From Bacillus sp. AFS029637 (GTDB taxonomy: Bacteria; Bacillota; Bacilli; Bacillales; Bacillaceae_G): a DNA stretch of 64,000 bases. The notes beneath the pieces were generated by a model. That model saw only the letters and a list, made by a program, of their open reading frames with translations, had not been told where the DNA came from and made no database searches. The position numbers and the translations under genes were made by a program. Shown piece by piece: positions 24,085-32,224 of this stretch. The stretch covers positions 124,001 through 188,000 of the forward strand of contig NZ_NUPZ01000017.1 of assembly GCF_002584985.1 (NCBI RefSeq), written 5' to 3'. The number at the start of each line of letters is the position of its first letter. Position 1 is the stretch's first letter.

Positions 24085-24104
24085 CGGTAAAATAAAATTG
24101 ACCG
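24085..24104. promoter_or_regulatory. Candidate ArsR operator O2 before the MFS gene
   Basis: CGGTAAA-N6-TTGACCG is a near-perfect inverted repeat in the 70-base gap between regulator and transporter. It closely matches the repeat before the regulator at 24777-24796. Confidence 0.5.
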
Positions 24105-24124
24105 TTGTTGTAAAAAAAATCGTA

Positions 24125-24748
24125 TTACGATTTTTCTTCTTTTTTCACAAACCGCTGCATTGCTTTTTCATCGATTTGTAGTGCAGTAGTTGAAATGTAG
24201 TAGGATTTACTATTTGGATCTTTTTCCGCGTCTTTTATGATCTCGTCTAATTCATACATTAATTCATAAAATTTTTTCACCCACACTTGAAATTGTTCTG
24301 GCGTGGCATCAAACTCCCAGCAGGATGAAACGTAATTCCACTCAGCTGGGTCTTCGCTTATTTTTCGTAATGTAAAAGCTTCTTCCGGTGCAGCGAGAAT
24401 ATGGCTTTTCGTTGTCTCCGTCATTTGTAAAAAGATTTGGCGACTTGATTCACTTAATATTTCTAGATGAGGTAATAACTCTGCGGCAGGGGTAAAGCCT
24501 TTCGCGACAGATTGATAAAATTTTTGAACGATGCCATTCTTTTCTTCTGTATAAACAATCTCTATAAAACCATTCTTTTCTAATTCTTTTAAATGATAAT
24601 GAATTTTCGCCCTTGAAATGCCGAATTTCTCAGATAGTAATTGTCCTGTATAAGGACGTTCACATAGACGCATCATCATTTCGACACGTAGTGGATCGCT
24701 TATTGCTTTTAGTTGGCTATAAGTAGTGAGTGTTAACATGGGCTTCAA
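24125..24748 (-). CDS. ArsR-like winged-helix repressor of the MFS gene
   Basis: 207 aa. The N-terminal HTH (SQLKAISDPLRVEMMMRLCE, then 'SEKFGISRAKIHYHLKELEKNGFIE') is ArsR/HTH_20 type with recognition helix around RAKIHYHLKEL. There are no cysteine metal sites, so it is probably a ligand- rather than metal-sensing regulator. The C-terminal 120 residues form a helical sensor domain. I chose TTG 24748, nine bases after AAGGAG; ATG 24739 is possible, and a longer frame to 24826 lacks a ribosome site. Inverted repeats before it and before the MFS gene are likely binding sites. Confidence 0.85.
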   Translation of the reverse strand: MKPMLTLTTYSQLKAISDPLRVEMMMRLCERPYTGQLLSEKFGISRAKIHYHLKELEKNGFIEIVYTEEKNGIVQKFYQSVAKGFTPAAELLPHLEILSESSRQIFLQMTETTKSHILAAPEEAFTLRKISEDPAEWNYVSSCWEFDATPEQFQVWVKKFYELMYELDEIIKDAEKDPNSKSYYISTTALQIDEKAMQRFVKKEEKS

Positions 24749-24776
24749 AATGATCAACTCCTTAAATAAAATTACT

Positions 24777-24796
24777 CGGTCAATATTATTTGACTG
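24777..24796. promoter_or_regulatory. Candidate ArsR operator O1 before the regulator
   Basis: CGGTCAA-N6-TTGACTG inverted repeat, 29 bases upstream of the regulator start. The shared consensus with 24085-24104 is CGGTNAA-N6-TTGACYG, which fits an autorepressed pair. Confidence 0.55.
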
Positions 24797-24864
24797 AATT
24801 GTATCAAGGATTCTATTTGTTTTCAATACTTTCAGAAAATTTAATCTTTATTTTTTGATCTTCT

Positions 24865-24900
24865 GTTCATCTTCCGTTCATATTTCTTTTTTATTATAAG
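24865..24900 (+). promoter_or_regulatory. HssR direct-repeat box and promoter of hrtBA
   Basis: GTTCATCTT-CC-GTTCATATT is a direct repeat with a two-base spacer. It differs at one base from the S. aureus HssR box (GTTCATATT-N2-GTTCATATT, established knowledge). It overlaps a weak -35 (TTCCGT, 24872) 17 bases before the -10-like TATAAG (24895-24900), the normal arrangement for an OmpR-type activator. Confidence 0.85.
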
Positions 24901-24932
24901 TGCATAGAAAGTAAGAGAAAGGAGCGAGCGAA

Positions 24933-25997
24933 ATGTTTTTAGCTCTGCGTGAATTAAAACAATCAAAATTAAGATACGGATTAATCGGACTTATTATGGT
25001 GTTATTATCATTTTTAGTCCTTGTGATTTCAGGATTAGCAAATGGATTATCATATGATAATGCTTCATCGATTCAAAATATGGAGGCAAATAAGTTCGTT
25101 TTAGCAGATGATGCGGAAAATAAATTACTTCGTTCACAAATTAAGCAAGATGAGGTAGATAACGTAGTAAATCAAGTAGGCGAGAAAGAGGCCGTTCCGT
25201 TTCGTGTGAAAAATTCAACTTATGAAAAGAAAGGTAGTTCGAAAAAAGTTGATGTTGCTATTTTCTCAAGTGAACGCGATTCATTTTTAGAACCGAAAAT
25301 TGTAGAAGGTGAGAAATTAGGTACAGCAAACAATGAAATGGTTGCTGATGAATCAATTAAAGAAAAAGGAGTCGATATTGGAGATACAATTATTGATCCT
25401 GTTTCAAAGAAAGAGTTTAAAATCGTTGGATTTACGAAAAATCAAATGTTTAGCCATACACCAGTCGTTTATGTAAATGAAGACGTATGGGGCGATATTT
25501 CACAACCAAACCAAAAAGATTATAATGCAATTGCACTTAATACAGATAAAGAAGTAAAAAATGCTCACGTAATTGATAAAAAAGAAGTATTACAAAGTAT
25601 TCCAGGATTTAAAGAAGAGCAAGGAACATTAACGATGATTATTGCGTTCTTACTTGTTATCGCTGCGTTACTAATCGGTGTATTCTTCTACGTAATTACA
25701 TTACAAAAAACACAACAATTAGGTGTATTAAAAGCAATCGGTACAAAGAACACTTATTTAGCAAATAGCTTAGTTGTACAGGCGTTATTCTTATCAATCG
25801 TTGCGATGATAATCAGTATTGTTCTTGTACAAGGGTTAGAACAAATTTTACCAGCAGGTATGCCGTTCTTATTAACAACACCAATGATCGCACAATATGC
25901 AGTAATCTTTATCGTAATTAGTATTTTAGGAACACTTATTTCGTTATATCAAGTATTAAAAGTTGATGCATTAGAAGCAATTGGAGGCGGGATGTAA
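24933..25997 (+). CDS. hrtB: Heme efflux permease HrtB (FtsX/MacB-like)
   Basis: 354 aa. One N-terminal membrane helix (about residues 15-37), a large extracellular domain of about 190 residues, and three C-terminal helices (about 230-345) make the four-helix MacB topology. 'LGVLKAIGTKNTYLANSLVVQALFLS' is the coupling/FtsX signature. With HrtA it expels heme from the membrane to prevent toxicity. The last base of its TAA overlaps the hrtA ATG. The gene order is permease first, unlike S. aureus hrtAB. Confidence 0.9.
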   Translation: MFLALRELKQSKLRYGLIGLIMVLLSFLVLVISGLANGLSYDNASSIQNMEANKFVLADDAENKLLRSQIKQDEVDNVVNQVGEKEAVPFRVKNSTYEKKGSSKKVDVAIFSSERDSFLEPKIVEGEKLGTANNEMVADESIKEKGVDIGDTIIDPVSKKEFKIVGFTKNQMFSHTPVVYVNEDVWGDISQPNQKDYNAIALNTDKEVKNAHVIDKKEVLQSIPGFKEEQGTLTMIIAFLLVIAALLIGVFFYVITLQKTQQLGVLKAIGTKNTYLANSLVVQALFLSIVAMIISIVLVQGLEQILPAGMPFLLTTPMIAQYAVIFIVISILGTLISLYQVLKVDALEAIGGGM

Positions 25998-26674
25998 TGA
26001 CTTCATTATTAAAATTAGACAATGTAAGTAAAGTGTACGGAGAAGGGAATACTGAAGTAACAGCCCTTCATCCGATATCGCTTGATGTGAAAGCTGGAGA
26101 ATTTATCGGAATCGTCGGTCCTTCTGGATCAGGGAAAAGTACGTTATTATCAATCGCGGGTGCATTACTATCACCGTCAAAAGGGGATATTTACATTCGT
26201 GAGCAAAATATTACGAAGTTATCAGAAAAGGAAATGACAGACATTCGTTTGAAGAAAATCGGTTTCATTTTCCAATTCGCAAATCTTGTTCCATATTTAA
26301 ATGTAAAAGAACAATTACTGTACATTGCAAAGCTTAAAAAAGAAAACAAACAAGAATCTGAAAAGCGCGCGGATCACTTACTAGCAACATTTGGATTAGG
26401 AGAAAGAAAAAATCATTATCCAAATCAACTATCTGGTGGAGAAAAACAAAGGGTCGCAATCGCTCGTTCGTTCATGAACAATCCAGATTTAATATTAGCT
26501 GATGAACCAACGGCAAGCTTAGACTCAAAACGCGCACGTGAAGTTGTAGAAATGATGAAACGTGAAGTGAAAGAAAGTCAAAAAGCAGCTATTATGATTA
26601 CACATGATGAAAGAATGCTTGATGTATGTGATCGTATATTGACGCTTAGGGATGGACAGTTAATACAAAATTGA
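25997..26674 (+). CDS. hrtA: Heme efflux ATPase HrtA
   Basis: 225 aa ABC ATPase of the LolD/MacB type. Walker A GPSGSGKST (41-49), Q-loop FIFQFANLVP, signature LSGGEKQR (145-152) and Walker B LILADE (165-170) are all intact, with the H-loop in MITHDERM. It powers HrtB. The 1-base overlap with hrtB (TAATG) shows translational coupling. Expression should follow heme through HssRS. Confidence 0.92.
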   Translation: MTSLLKLDNVSKVYGEGNTEVTALHPISLDVKAGEFIGIVGPSGSGKSTLLSIAGALLSPSKGDIYIREQNITKLSEKEMTDIRLKKIGFIFQFANLVPYLNVKEQLLYIAKLKKENKQESEKRADHLLATFGLGERKNHYPNQLSGGEKQRVAIARSFMNNPDLILADEPTASLDSKRAREVVEMMKREVKESQKAAIMITHDERMLDVCDRILTLRDGQLIQN

Positions 26675-26680
26675 ACAATG

Positions 26681-26720
26681 AAAAAGGACAACAATGCATA
26701 TAAGCGTTGTTGTCCTTTTT
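26681..26720. terminator. Terminator shared by hrtA and the convergent surface-protein gene
   Basis: AAAAAGGACAACAA and TTGTTGTCCTTTTT form a perfect 14-bp stem with a 12-base loop; A and T tracts allow action in both directions. Confidence 0.9.
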
Positions 26721-26741
26721 ATAAATATATTTATAATGGCG

Positions 26742-27824
26742 TTATTTCGAGAAGTACGTTTTAATTTTTTTTTGTGTTACTAATAAAAGTCCACCTAGAA
26801 TAGATAACATTCCTAAAGCCATATGACTCGATTGCTCGCTACCAGCGTTAGGAAGTTCTCTAGCATTGTTTTTTGCTGGAACAGTAGTATTGTTATTATC
26901 CGCTGTCGTTGGTTTAGGTTGTGATACTTCGTTAATTTTGTTATCTACATTTTGCTGCGTTGTATGTAACTCAGCTAAATTGTCATCAATTTTTTTCTCA
27001 GTATGTTTAAAATCGTTTATTTTAATGTCTAAGTCTAGCTTTTTCTGTGTTAAATCATCTGAAACAGTTTGTTTAGATTGCTTAATTTCATTTAATTTAT
27101 TTTCTAAGTCTTGTCTCGCTTTTTGTAACTCAGCTAGTTTATTTTGTACATCTTGTTTAGCTAGTTCTAAGTTAGCGGAAAGACTATCTAAATTACCTTT
27201 AATTTTCTTCAGTTCTTCTAACGTGTTACCAGTATTCGGCTTATTTTCTTTTAACTCAGCAAGTTTATCCTCAGCAGTTTGTTTCGCCTTCTTTAACTCA
27301 GCTAATGTTTCATCCGCACGTTTTTTAACTTCCTTCAGTTCAGTAACCTTCTGATCGATGTTCTCTTTATGTTGCTTCATTTCATTCACTTTTTCATCGA
27401 CAGTTTGTTTATGTTCTTTAATCTCATTAACCTTTGTATCGATAGCTTGTTTATGCTCTTTAACTTCAGCAATTTTCTCATCGGCGATTTGTTTGTCTTG
27501 CTGAAGTTTTGCATCTAACTCTTGTTTATGTTGTTTAATTTCGTTGATTTTTTCATCAGCAACTTGTTTATGTTCATGTAGTTCATTCGCTTTTTCATCG
27601 ATAGTTTGCTTAACTTGGTTAAGTTCTTGTAACGTTTGATCCACATTTTCTTTGTGCTGCTGCAATTTCGCATCTACCTCTTGTTTATGTTGCTTAATTT
27701 CAGCTAATCGATCTTCTGCGCTTTGCTGAGGAGTAGCCTCATTTACTTCCGCATGAGCCGAGTTTGCGCCAGCAATCATTGCTAAAGCTAGTGTAGACGC
27801 AGCGATTGTTTGTTTTGTTTTCAT
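26742..27824 (-). CDS. Sortase-anchored coiled-coil surface protein (LPNAG signal)
   Basis: 360 aa. Signal peptide MKTKQTIAASTLALAMIA... cleaved after AHA. The middle is almost entirely a coiled coil built of a 14-residue repeat (pattern KQ.(V/I)DEK(I/V)NEI.(Q/E)H), seen about 17 times between residues about 35 and 290. A short Thr/Asn spacer leads to LPNAG, a hydrophobic helix and a basic tail (TQKKIKTYFSK), the cell-wall sorting signal. The motif is LPxAG rather than LPxTG. It should form a stiff rod on the wall. No enzyme domain or ligand-binding motif is seen. The start at 27824 is set by GAAAGAGG. Confidence 0.85.
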   Translation of the reverse strand: MKTKQTIAASTLALAMIAGANSAHAEVNEATPQQSAEDRLAEIKQHKQEVDAKLQQHKENVDQTLQELNQVKQTIDEKANELHEHKQVADEKINEIKQHKQELDAKLQQDKQIADEKIAEVKEHKQAIDTKVNEIKEHKQTVDEKVNEMKQHKENIDQKVTELKEVKKRADETLAELKKAKQTAEDKLAELKENKPNTGNTLEELKKIKGNLDSLSANLELAKQDVQNKLAELQKARQDLENKLNEIKQSKQTVSDDLTQKKLDLDIKINDFKHTEKKIDDNLAELHTTQQNVDNKINEVSQPKPTTADNNNTTVPAKNNARELPNAGSEQSSHMALGMLSILGGLLLVTQKKIKTYFSK

Positions 27825-27968
27825 ATTTTGTACCTCTTTCCTATGGATGAATTCCATTGTGTAAAATTGAGCATATAAAAGCAGATTATTATATCATTAT
27901 ATACTATGTTCGGCTCCTAGAGGAATTATTTGCATAATAATCTATGATTATGTAATGTTTAAAATCTA

Positions 27969-28553
27969 TTATTTAGGTAGGGGGATGGGCAATTCTTCAG
28001 CAAGATGAACAATTTCTTCTATAGTAGAATTTACATCCTTACTGTCGTGAATAACAAACAAATAATCAGCCTCGTTTTTTATAGGATCTACGACATCTTC
28101 ATGTAGTGATTCAGCCTGTTGTCGATTGAGTACTTTTTTGAAGCTAGAGTAATCACCTCTAAAAATATTGGTGCTTCGCTTACTACGAGCCACTCTTTCA
28201 TAAAGTACATTATCTGGGATGTCAAAATGAACGAGTATGCGTACATATTCGTTTTGTGGAAATAATTCGTTTAGTAAATATAATCTTCCGTTTTTACTGC
28301 GGTTAGAGTTACAAATAATAAGGTGTAAATTTGTATATTCTTTTGCATAATCAACAATGAATTTTGAAAGTCCGTGTTTAAATGTATTAGGACCTTTAGC
28401 CGGCTGTAATTTTTCATAATGCGTGTTAATAAATTCGGCTTGGTTGTCTTGATCCATAACGAAAGAGTGGGGTAACTCTTTTTCAAGTTCTCTAGCAAAT
28501 GTAGTTTTTCCACTGTGAGTTTTTCCTACTGTAATAATGACGAATCGTTTCAT
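27969..28553 (-). CDS. P-loop kinase-like ATP-binding protein (AAA_33/zeta-toxin-like fold)
   Basis: 194 aa. The Walker A is VGKTHSGKTTFAREL at residues 9-23, and the first acidic residue is in FVMDQDNQAEFINTHY. A LID-like basic stretch, ERVARSKRSTNIFRGDY, follows. This is the layout of small polynucleotide or metabolite kinases. It is a single-domain protein without toxin-specific motifs. ATG 28553 follows GGAGG; the frame reaches further upstream without a ribosome site. It is divergent from the methyltransferase gene, and its start region overlaps that gene's promoter region. Confidence 0.7.
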   Translation of the reverse strand: MKRFVIITVGKTHSGKTTFARELEKELPHSFVMDQDNQAEFINTHYEKLQPAKGPNTFKHGLSKFIVDYAKEYTNLHLIICNSNRSKNGRLYLLNELFPQNEYVRILVHFDIPDNVLYERVARSKRSTNIFRGDYSSFKKVLNRQQAESLHEDVVDPIKNEADYLFVIHDSKDVNSTIEEIVHLAEELPIPLPK

Positions 28554-28657
28554 ATTGTCCTCCATATATATCGTTGTAATCTGGAATATTCTGCGTAAAT
28601 CGACAATTTTCCTGCCAGAGAACATACAAAGCACCGGAGAGATAACGAGCTGAAAAC

Positions 28658-28686
28658 TTGACAAAAAAACTTATTTATGCTATAAT
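28658..28686 (+). promoter_or_regulatory. Consensus sigma-A promoter
   Basis: TTGACA (28658-28663), a 17-base spacer and TATAAT (28681-28686): a textbook strong promoter. A second TATAAT lies at 28709-28714. It drives the methyltransferase gene through a hairpin leader. Confidence 0.85.
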
Positions 28687-28714
28687 TTACCAATATAAAA
28701 ATAACGTGTATAAT

Positions 28715-28746
28715 AGGGTTCTCCTGGCCAGGGGAACCCTATTTTT
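28715..28746 (+). terminator. Hairpin in the methyltransferase leader (terminator or attenuator)
   Basis: AGGGTTCTCCTGG and CCAGGGGAACCCT make a 13-bp stem with one G-T pair and no loop spacer, followed by ATTTTTG. It lies between a strong promoter and the gene start 28 bases further on, so it could limit or regulate read-through. Confidence 0.55.
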
Positions 28747-28773
28747 GTTGTTAAAATGAAGGAGTGTATGTGC

Positions 28774-29688
28774 GTGAAAAAAGGTGAAGCAAGTATAACG
28801 TCGCTAGTATCAGCTTTTGGAAGGGCGTATCATAGTGAGTTTGATAGTTCTAAAATTTTTGATGATTATATCGCCAAAGAGTTCATTTCACAAAAAGAAC
28901 GTCATGATATTGAAACGAACATGGTTCAAGGGATACATTTTTTCAATAAAGACATTGCACAGCAGTTTCAAGACAATCCGAAAGAAATATTAAAATGGAT
29001 TACACAAGTGCAGTTATCACCAACACCGTTAGCACGTGCAGCATATTGTGAAAGAGTATTACTACATGAAATGACATTAGGCGCAAAACAATACGTCATA
29101 CTTGGTGCAGGCTTAGATACGTTCAGTTTTAGACACCGAGAGTTAAAGAATAAAATAGAAATATTTGAAGTGGATCATCCTTCTACACAACGGTTTAAGA
29201 AGGAGAGAATAAAAGAAGCAGAACTTGAAGTTCCAAATCACCTTCATTTTGTTTCGATGGATTTTACGAAAGGAATTTCCTATGAACAGTTACGGAATGA
29301 AGGATTTGAACATAAAAAAACGTTCTTTAGTCTGTTAGGTGTTTCGTACTATTTAACGAAAGAGGAACTTGCTAGTTTAATAGAATGTTTATTCGAGATG
29401 GTTCCAGAGGGGAGTTCTATCGTTTTCGATTATCCCGATGAAAACTTATTTACGGAAAAAGGATTGTCCAATCGAGTTGAAAACATGGTGAAAATGGCTG
29501 CAGTAGGCGGAGAACCGATGAAGTCATGTTATTCTTATCGCGAAATGGAAGCACTGTTAGAGAAGTCGGGTTTACTCATTTATGAGCACTTATCGCCAGA
29601 GGACATAAATACAGTATATTTTGAAGGACGAAATGATTATTTGAAAGCTTTTGAGACGGTGCAGTATGTGCATGCGGTGAAGAAGTAG
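28774..29688 (+). CDS. Class I SAM-dependent methyltransferase (TIGR00027/PPM-like family)
   Basis: 304 aa. The family signatures are RAAYCERVLLHEM, the SAM motif VILGAGLDTFSFR, and the acidic 'EVDHPSTQRFKKERI', followed by LHFVSMDFTKG. Members resemble leucine carboxyl methyltransferases and often methylate small secondary metabolites or protein carboxyl groups. GTG 28774 lies ten bases after AAGGAG; ATG 28768 is alternative. Upstream is a strong promoter with a hairpin leader. The natural substrate is unknown. Confidence 0.85.
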   Translation: MKKGEASITSLVSAFGRAYHSEFDSSKIFDDYIAKEFISQKERHDIETNMVQGIHFFNKDIAQQFQDNPKEILKWITQVQLSPTPLARAAYCERVLLHEMTLGAKQYVILGAGLDTFSFRHRELKNKIEIFEVDHPSTQRFKKERIKEAELEVPNHLHFVSMDFTKGISYEQLRNEGFEHKKTFFSLLGVSYYLTKEELASLIECLFEMVPEGSSIVFDYPDENLFTEKGLSNRVENMVKMAAVGGEPMKSCYSYREMEALLEKSGLLIYEHLSPEDINTVYFEGRNDYLKAFETVQYVHAVKK

Positions 29689-29849
29689 ATAATTAGTATT
29701 GTGAATTTTCAGGAGGAACAATTGGGATATCTTAAGAAAGAAGAGATTTTGTCTTTTTATTGTATACACGAATCAGTTTACTTTAATAGGTAGATTAAAA
29801 TAAACTATGATATGATTAGCATGGGATTTCTTAATAAGGGGGTTTTTAA

Positions 29850-30275
29850 ATGACGCCAGAACAAATTGTTAGAAAATTTTTTGAAGAAGTACGTTCAGGG
29901 AACAATCCGGACTATTCAAATCAATTCATGGCAGAAAAAGTATTGGCACATCAAATTGTATCTGAAGAAGAACAAACAGTTTGCAGAACACCTGAAGATT
30001 ATGCTGAACATGTAAGAGAAATGATTGAAGTATATGGTAATTTTTCTTTAGAAATTCAAGAATTTTTAGTACAAGAAAGTAAAGTATATGTACGTTGGAA
30101 ACAAGTAGGTATGCATGTAGGAGAAATCGATGGGTATCAGCCTACAGGACTTCCAATTATTCAAATAGCAAGTGCAGTGTATAGAGTAGAAGATGGGAAA
30201 ATTGCAGAGTATTGGATTCAAATTGATAGGTCAGGAATTCAAAACCAATTAGAGCGCAATAAAAATAATCAATAG
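29850..30275 (+). CDS. SnoaL-like/NTF2-fold protein
   Basis: 141 aa, one NTF2-like domain. 'IVRKFFEEVRSGNNPDYSNQFMAEKVLAHQ' and 'VEDGKIAEYWIQID' are typical of the SnoaL/polyketide-cyclase-like group in which D and H line the pocket. Most chromosomal Bacillus members are uncharacterised. Ribosome site AAGGGGG. A single gene without an evident partner. Confidence 0.8.
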   Translation: MTPEQIVRKFFEEVRSGNNPDYSNQFMAEKVLAHQIVSEEEQTVCRTPEDYAEHVREMIEVYGNFSLEIQEFLVQESKVYVRWKQVGMHVGEIDGYQPTGLPIIQIASAVYRVEDGKIAEYWIQIDRSGIQNQLERNKNNQ

Positions 30276-30441
30276 TTAACTTTTAAAGCTATAAGTAGGC
30301 ATGGGGAGAAATCTCTGTGTCTCTTTTTTTAGGGAAAACAAGGAGATTAAATGTAGTGATGGAAAATATAATTATAAATATATTGCTACATATATATGTG
30401 AATACTGCTTTGAGGAAGTTGAAGGAAAGGAGAAATAGAAG

Positions 30442-30663
30442 ATGTTGAAATTACAAGGAAAATACAATGAAGCGAAAGAAGTACTTAACTTAGAGGATTT
30501 CCAAAATACAATGACAGAAGTTTGGACTACATCTGTTGCAGAAAGCACGTTAGATGAAACCCTAATGGTATATAAGCCAATGGATGAAATTGTTGAGAAT
30601 ACAAAGGACACAATCGATATCAAGCATGTTATTAAGCCGATTTATAATTTTAAAGCGAACTAA
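30442..30663 (+). pseudogene. Internally deleted rtcB (RNA ligase) remnant
   Basis: The 73-codon frame starts MLKLQGKYNEAK, the N-terminus I associate with Bacillus RtcB. It then passes directly into EVLNLEDFQNTMTEVWTTSV and ends IKPIYNFKAN, the C-terminus of RtcB (about the last 58 residues). The roughly 320 residues between, with the metal-binding Cys/His sites and the guanylated histidine, are gone. The deletion is in frame and the ribosome site (AAGGAGA) is intact, so a short protein may still be made, but it cannot ligate RNA. Confidence 0.75.
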
Positions 30664-30716
30664 AAAGGGAGTAACGTTTATACATCAGTATGTTGCTATT
30701 GGAAGGAAGATAGATT

Positions 30717-31052
30717 ATGAAAAATAATGTATATGTTTATATAGGAGTTTTAGCGGCTATAAGCATTTTTATCCTTTCGATCGTTTTCCTTTATTTCAAT
30801 CCTTACAGCAATCAAATGCTTGATAGGGAAGTATATATCACTGTATTTTTCATTTTGTTACTTCCTTCTTTTTTAGCAGTAATTGCAGTGCTTGTTAGGA
30901 AACCTATTTTGATGATATTTAGCGGATTTTGGTTATTACCTGGGACTCTGTACCTTAGTGTAGCTGCAATACCTACGTTATGGAATTTATACATTATATT
31001 TTTAATGATTTATTTTATATCTGTCATTCGGATGAAAAAGAGAAATGCTTGA
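30717..31052 (+). CDS. Small membrane protein, three to four helices
   Basis: 111 aa, mostly hydrophobic, with membrane segments at about residues 5-27, 40-60, 64-84 and 86-105, and a basic end (RMKKRNA). ATG after GGAAGGAAG. No family recognised. It follows the deleted rtcB gene and has its own terminator. Confidence 0.65.
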   Translation: MKNNVYVYIGVLAAISIFILSIVFLYFNPYSNQMLDREVYITVFFILLLPSFLAVIAVLVRKPILMIFSGFWLLPGTLYLSVAAIPTLWNLYIIFLMIYFISVIRMKKRNA

Positions 31053-31070
31053 AGAGTATTTCTCTTTTTT
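31035..31070 (+). terminator. Terminator after the small membrane-protein gene
   Basis: AAAAAGAGAAAT and ATTTCTCTTTTT form a 12-bp stem overlapping the stop codon region, followed by T residues. Confidence 0.8.
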
Positions 31071-31111
31071 TATTAAGTTTTTGAAACGGGAATGGAAGGG
31101 TGAGGAGCGTA

Positions 31112-32224
31112 ATGAAGCGAGGGTTATCTAAATTAGCAGATGTGCTAGTTAATCATTCCACTAAAGTGAAACCTGGTGACCAAGTATTAATTCAAAGTGT
31201 TACTGAAATAGATCCTATAGTAGTTCGTGAAATTATCAAGTCAGTGGAAAAAGTAGGAGGATATGCACATGTATCAATGCGTGACGTTTCTGTTACGAGG
31301 CAATTGATTTTGTCTGGATCTGAAGAACAATTTAAGTTATTTGCAGATTGGGAGTGTTATCGTTTAAGTAAGATGCAAGTATATATTAATCTCCGTAGTC
31401 CTAGAAATGCATACGAATTAGCGGATGTACCAGCAGAGAAAATGAAATTGTATCAAAAGGTATTTGGGAAGGCACATAGTGAAGCAGTGTATAAAACGAG
31501 ATGGGTGACAACTCGAATTCCGAATGCTGCTTCAGCGCAAGAAGCGAATATGAGCACGGAGGCCTATGAGAAGTTTTATTACGATGTTTGTACGTTAGAT
31601 TATAATAAAATGTCCAAAGCAATGGATCCGTTAAAAGAATTAATGGAAAAGACAAAGCAAGTGAAAATCATTGGGAATGGTACGGATTTGAATTTTTCCA
31701 TTGAAGGAATTGGCGTTTTAAAGGGAGATGGTACAGATAATATACCTGATGGTGAAATATATACAGCGCCTGTTAAAAATTCAGTGAATGGGATAGTAAC
31801 ATTCAATACAGTATCTGTTCAACAAGGTTATGCGTTTCAAAATATAAAGTTACGTATTAAGCATGGAAAAATAATAGAGGCATATTCAAATGATACAGAG
31901 CGAATGAATCAAATTCTTGATATAGATGAGGGAGCAAGATATATTGGAGAGTTTGCACTGGCTTTTAACCCTTACATACTACATCCGATGAATAATACGT
32001 TATTTGATGAAAAAATAAATGGTAGTTTTCACCTAGCGATTGGAGATTCGTTGCAAGGTGCAGACAACGGGAATACATCAGCGATACATTGGGACTTAGT
32101 ACATATTCAAAGGCCAGAGTATGGCGGGGGTGAAGTTTGGTTTGATGATGTACTGATCAGAAAAGATGGGGAGTTTGTTTTACCAGTGTTACTAGGATTA
32201 AATGAAGAGAACTTAAAAAAGTAG
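31112..32224 (+). CDS. M29 family aminopeptidase
   Basis: 370 aa. This is a thermophilic-type metalloaminopeptidase (AmpS/AmpT family). The N-terminal 'LADVLVNHSTKVKPGDQVLIQ' is the characteristic entry. The metal ligands sit in the C-terminal half, including 'DIDEGARYIGEFALAFNP' (Glu), 'HPMNNTLFDEKINGSFHLAIG' (His, Glu, His) and 'HWDLVHI' with a final Asp. These enzymes release N-terminal residues using two divalent metals. ATG 31112 follows GAGGAG; a GTG at 31100 is the alternative. A single gene. Confidence 0.88.
   Translation: MKRGLSKLADVLVNHSTKVKPGDQVLIQSVTEIDPIVVREIIKSVEKVGGYAHVSMRDVSVTRQLILSGSEEQFKLFADWECYRLSKMQVYINLRSPRNAYELADVPAEKMKLYQKVFGKAHSEAVYKTRWVTTRIPNAASAQEANMSTEAYEKFYYDVCTLDYNKMSKAMDPLKELMEKTKQVKIIGNGTDLNFSIEGIGVLKGDGTDNIPDGEIYTAPVKNSVNGIVTFNTVSVQQGYAFQNIKLRIKHGKIIEAYSNDTERMNQILDIDEGARYIGEFALAFNPYILHPMNNTLFDEKINGSFHLAIGDSLQGADNGNTSAIHWDLVHIQRPEYGGGEVWFDDVLIRKDGEFVLPVLLGLNEENLKK

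Noticed and set aside
26866-27354. 162-codon plus-strand frame opposite the coiled-coil surface protein
   Set aside because: It is the antisense of a repetitive heptad sequence, giving Ser/Cys/Phe-rich nonsense, without a ribosome site.
28615-28664. Start of the P-loop kinase at the far upstream end of its frame
   Set aside because: Those codons overlap the divergent promoter and lack a ribosome site; ATG 28553 with GGAGG is clearly better.
29722-29793. 23-codon frame after AGGAGG upstream of the SnoaL-like gene (GYLKKEEILSFYCIHES...)
   Set aside because: Ribosome site is good, but the peptide is very short with a TTG start and no pattern; it is more likely a scrap or chance.
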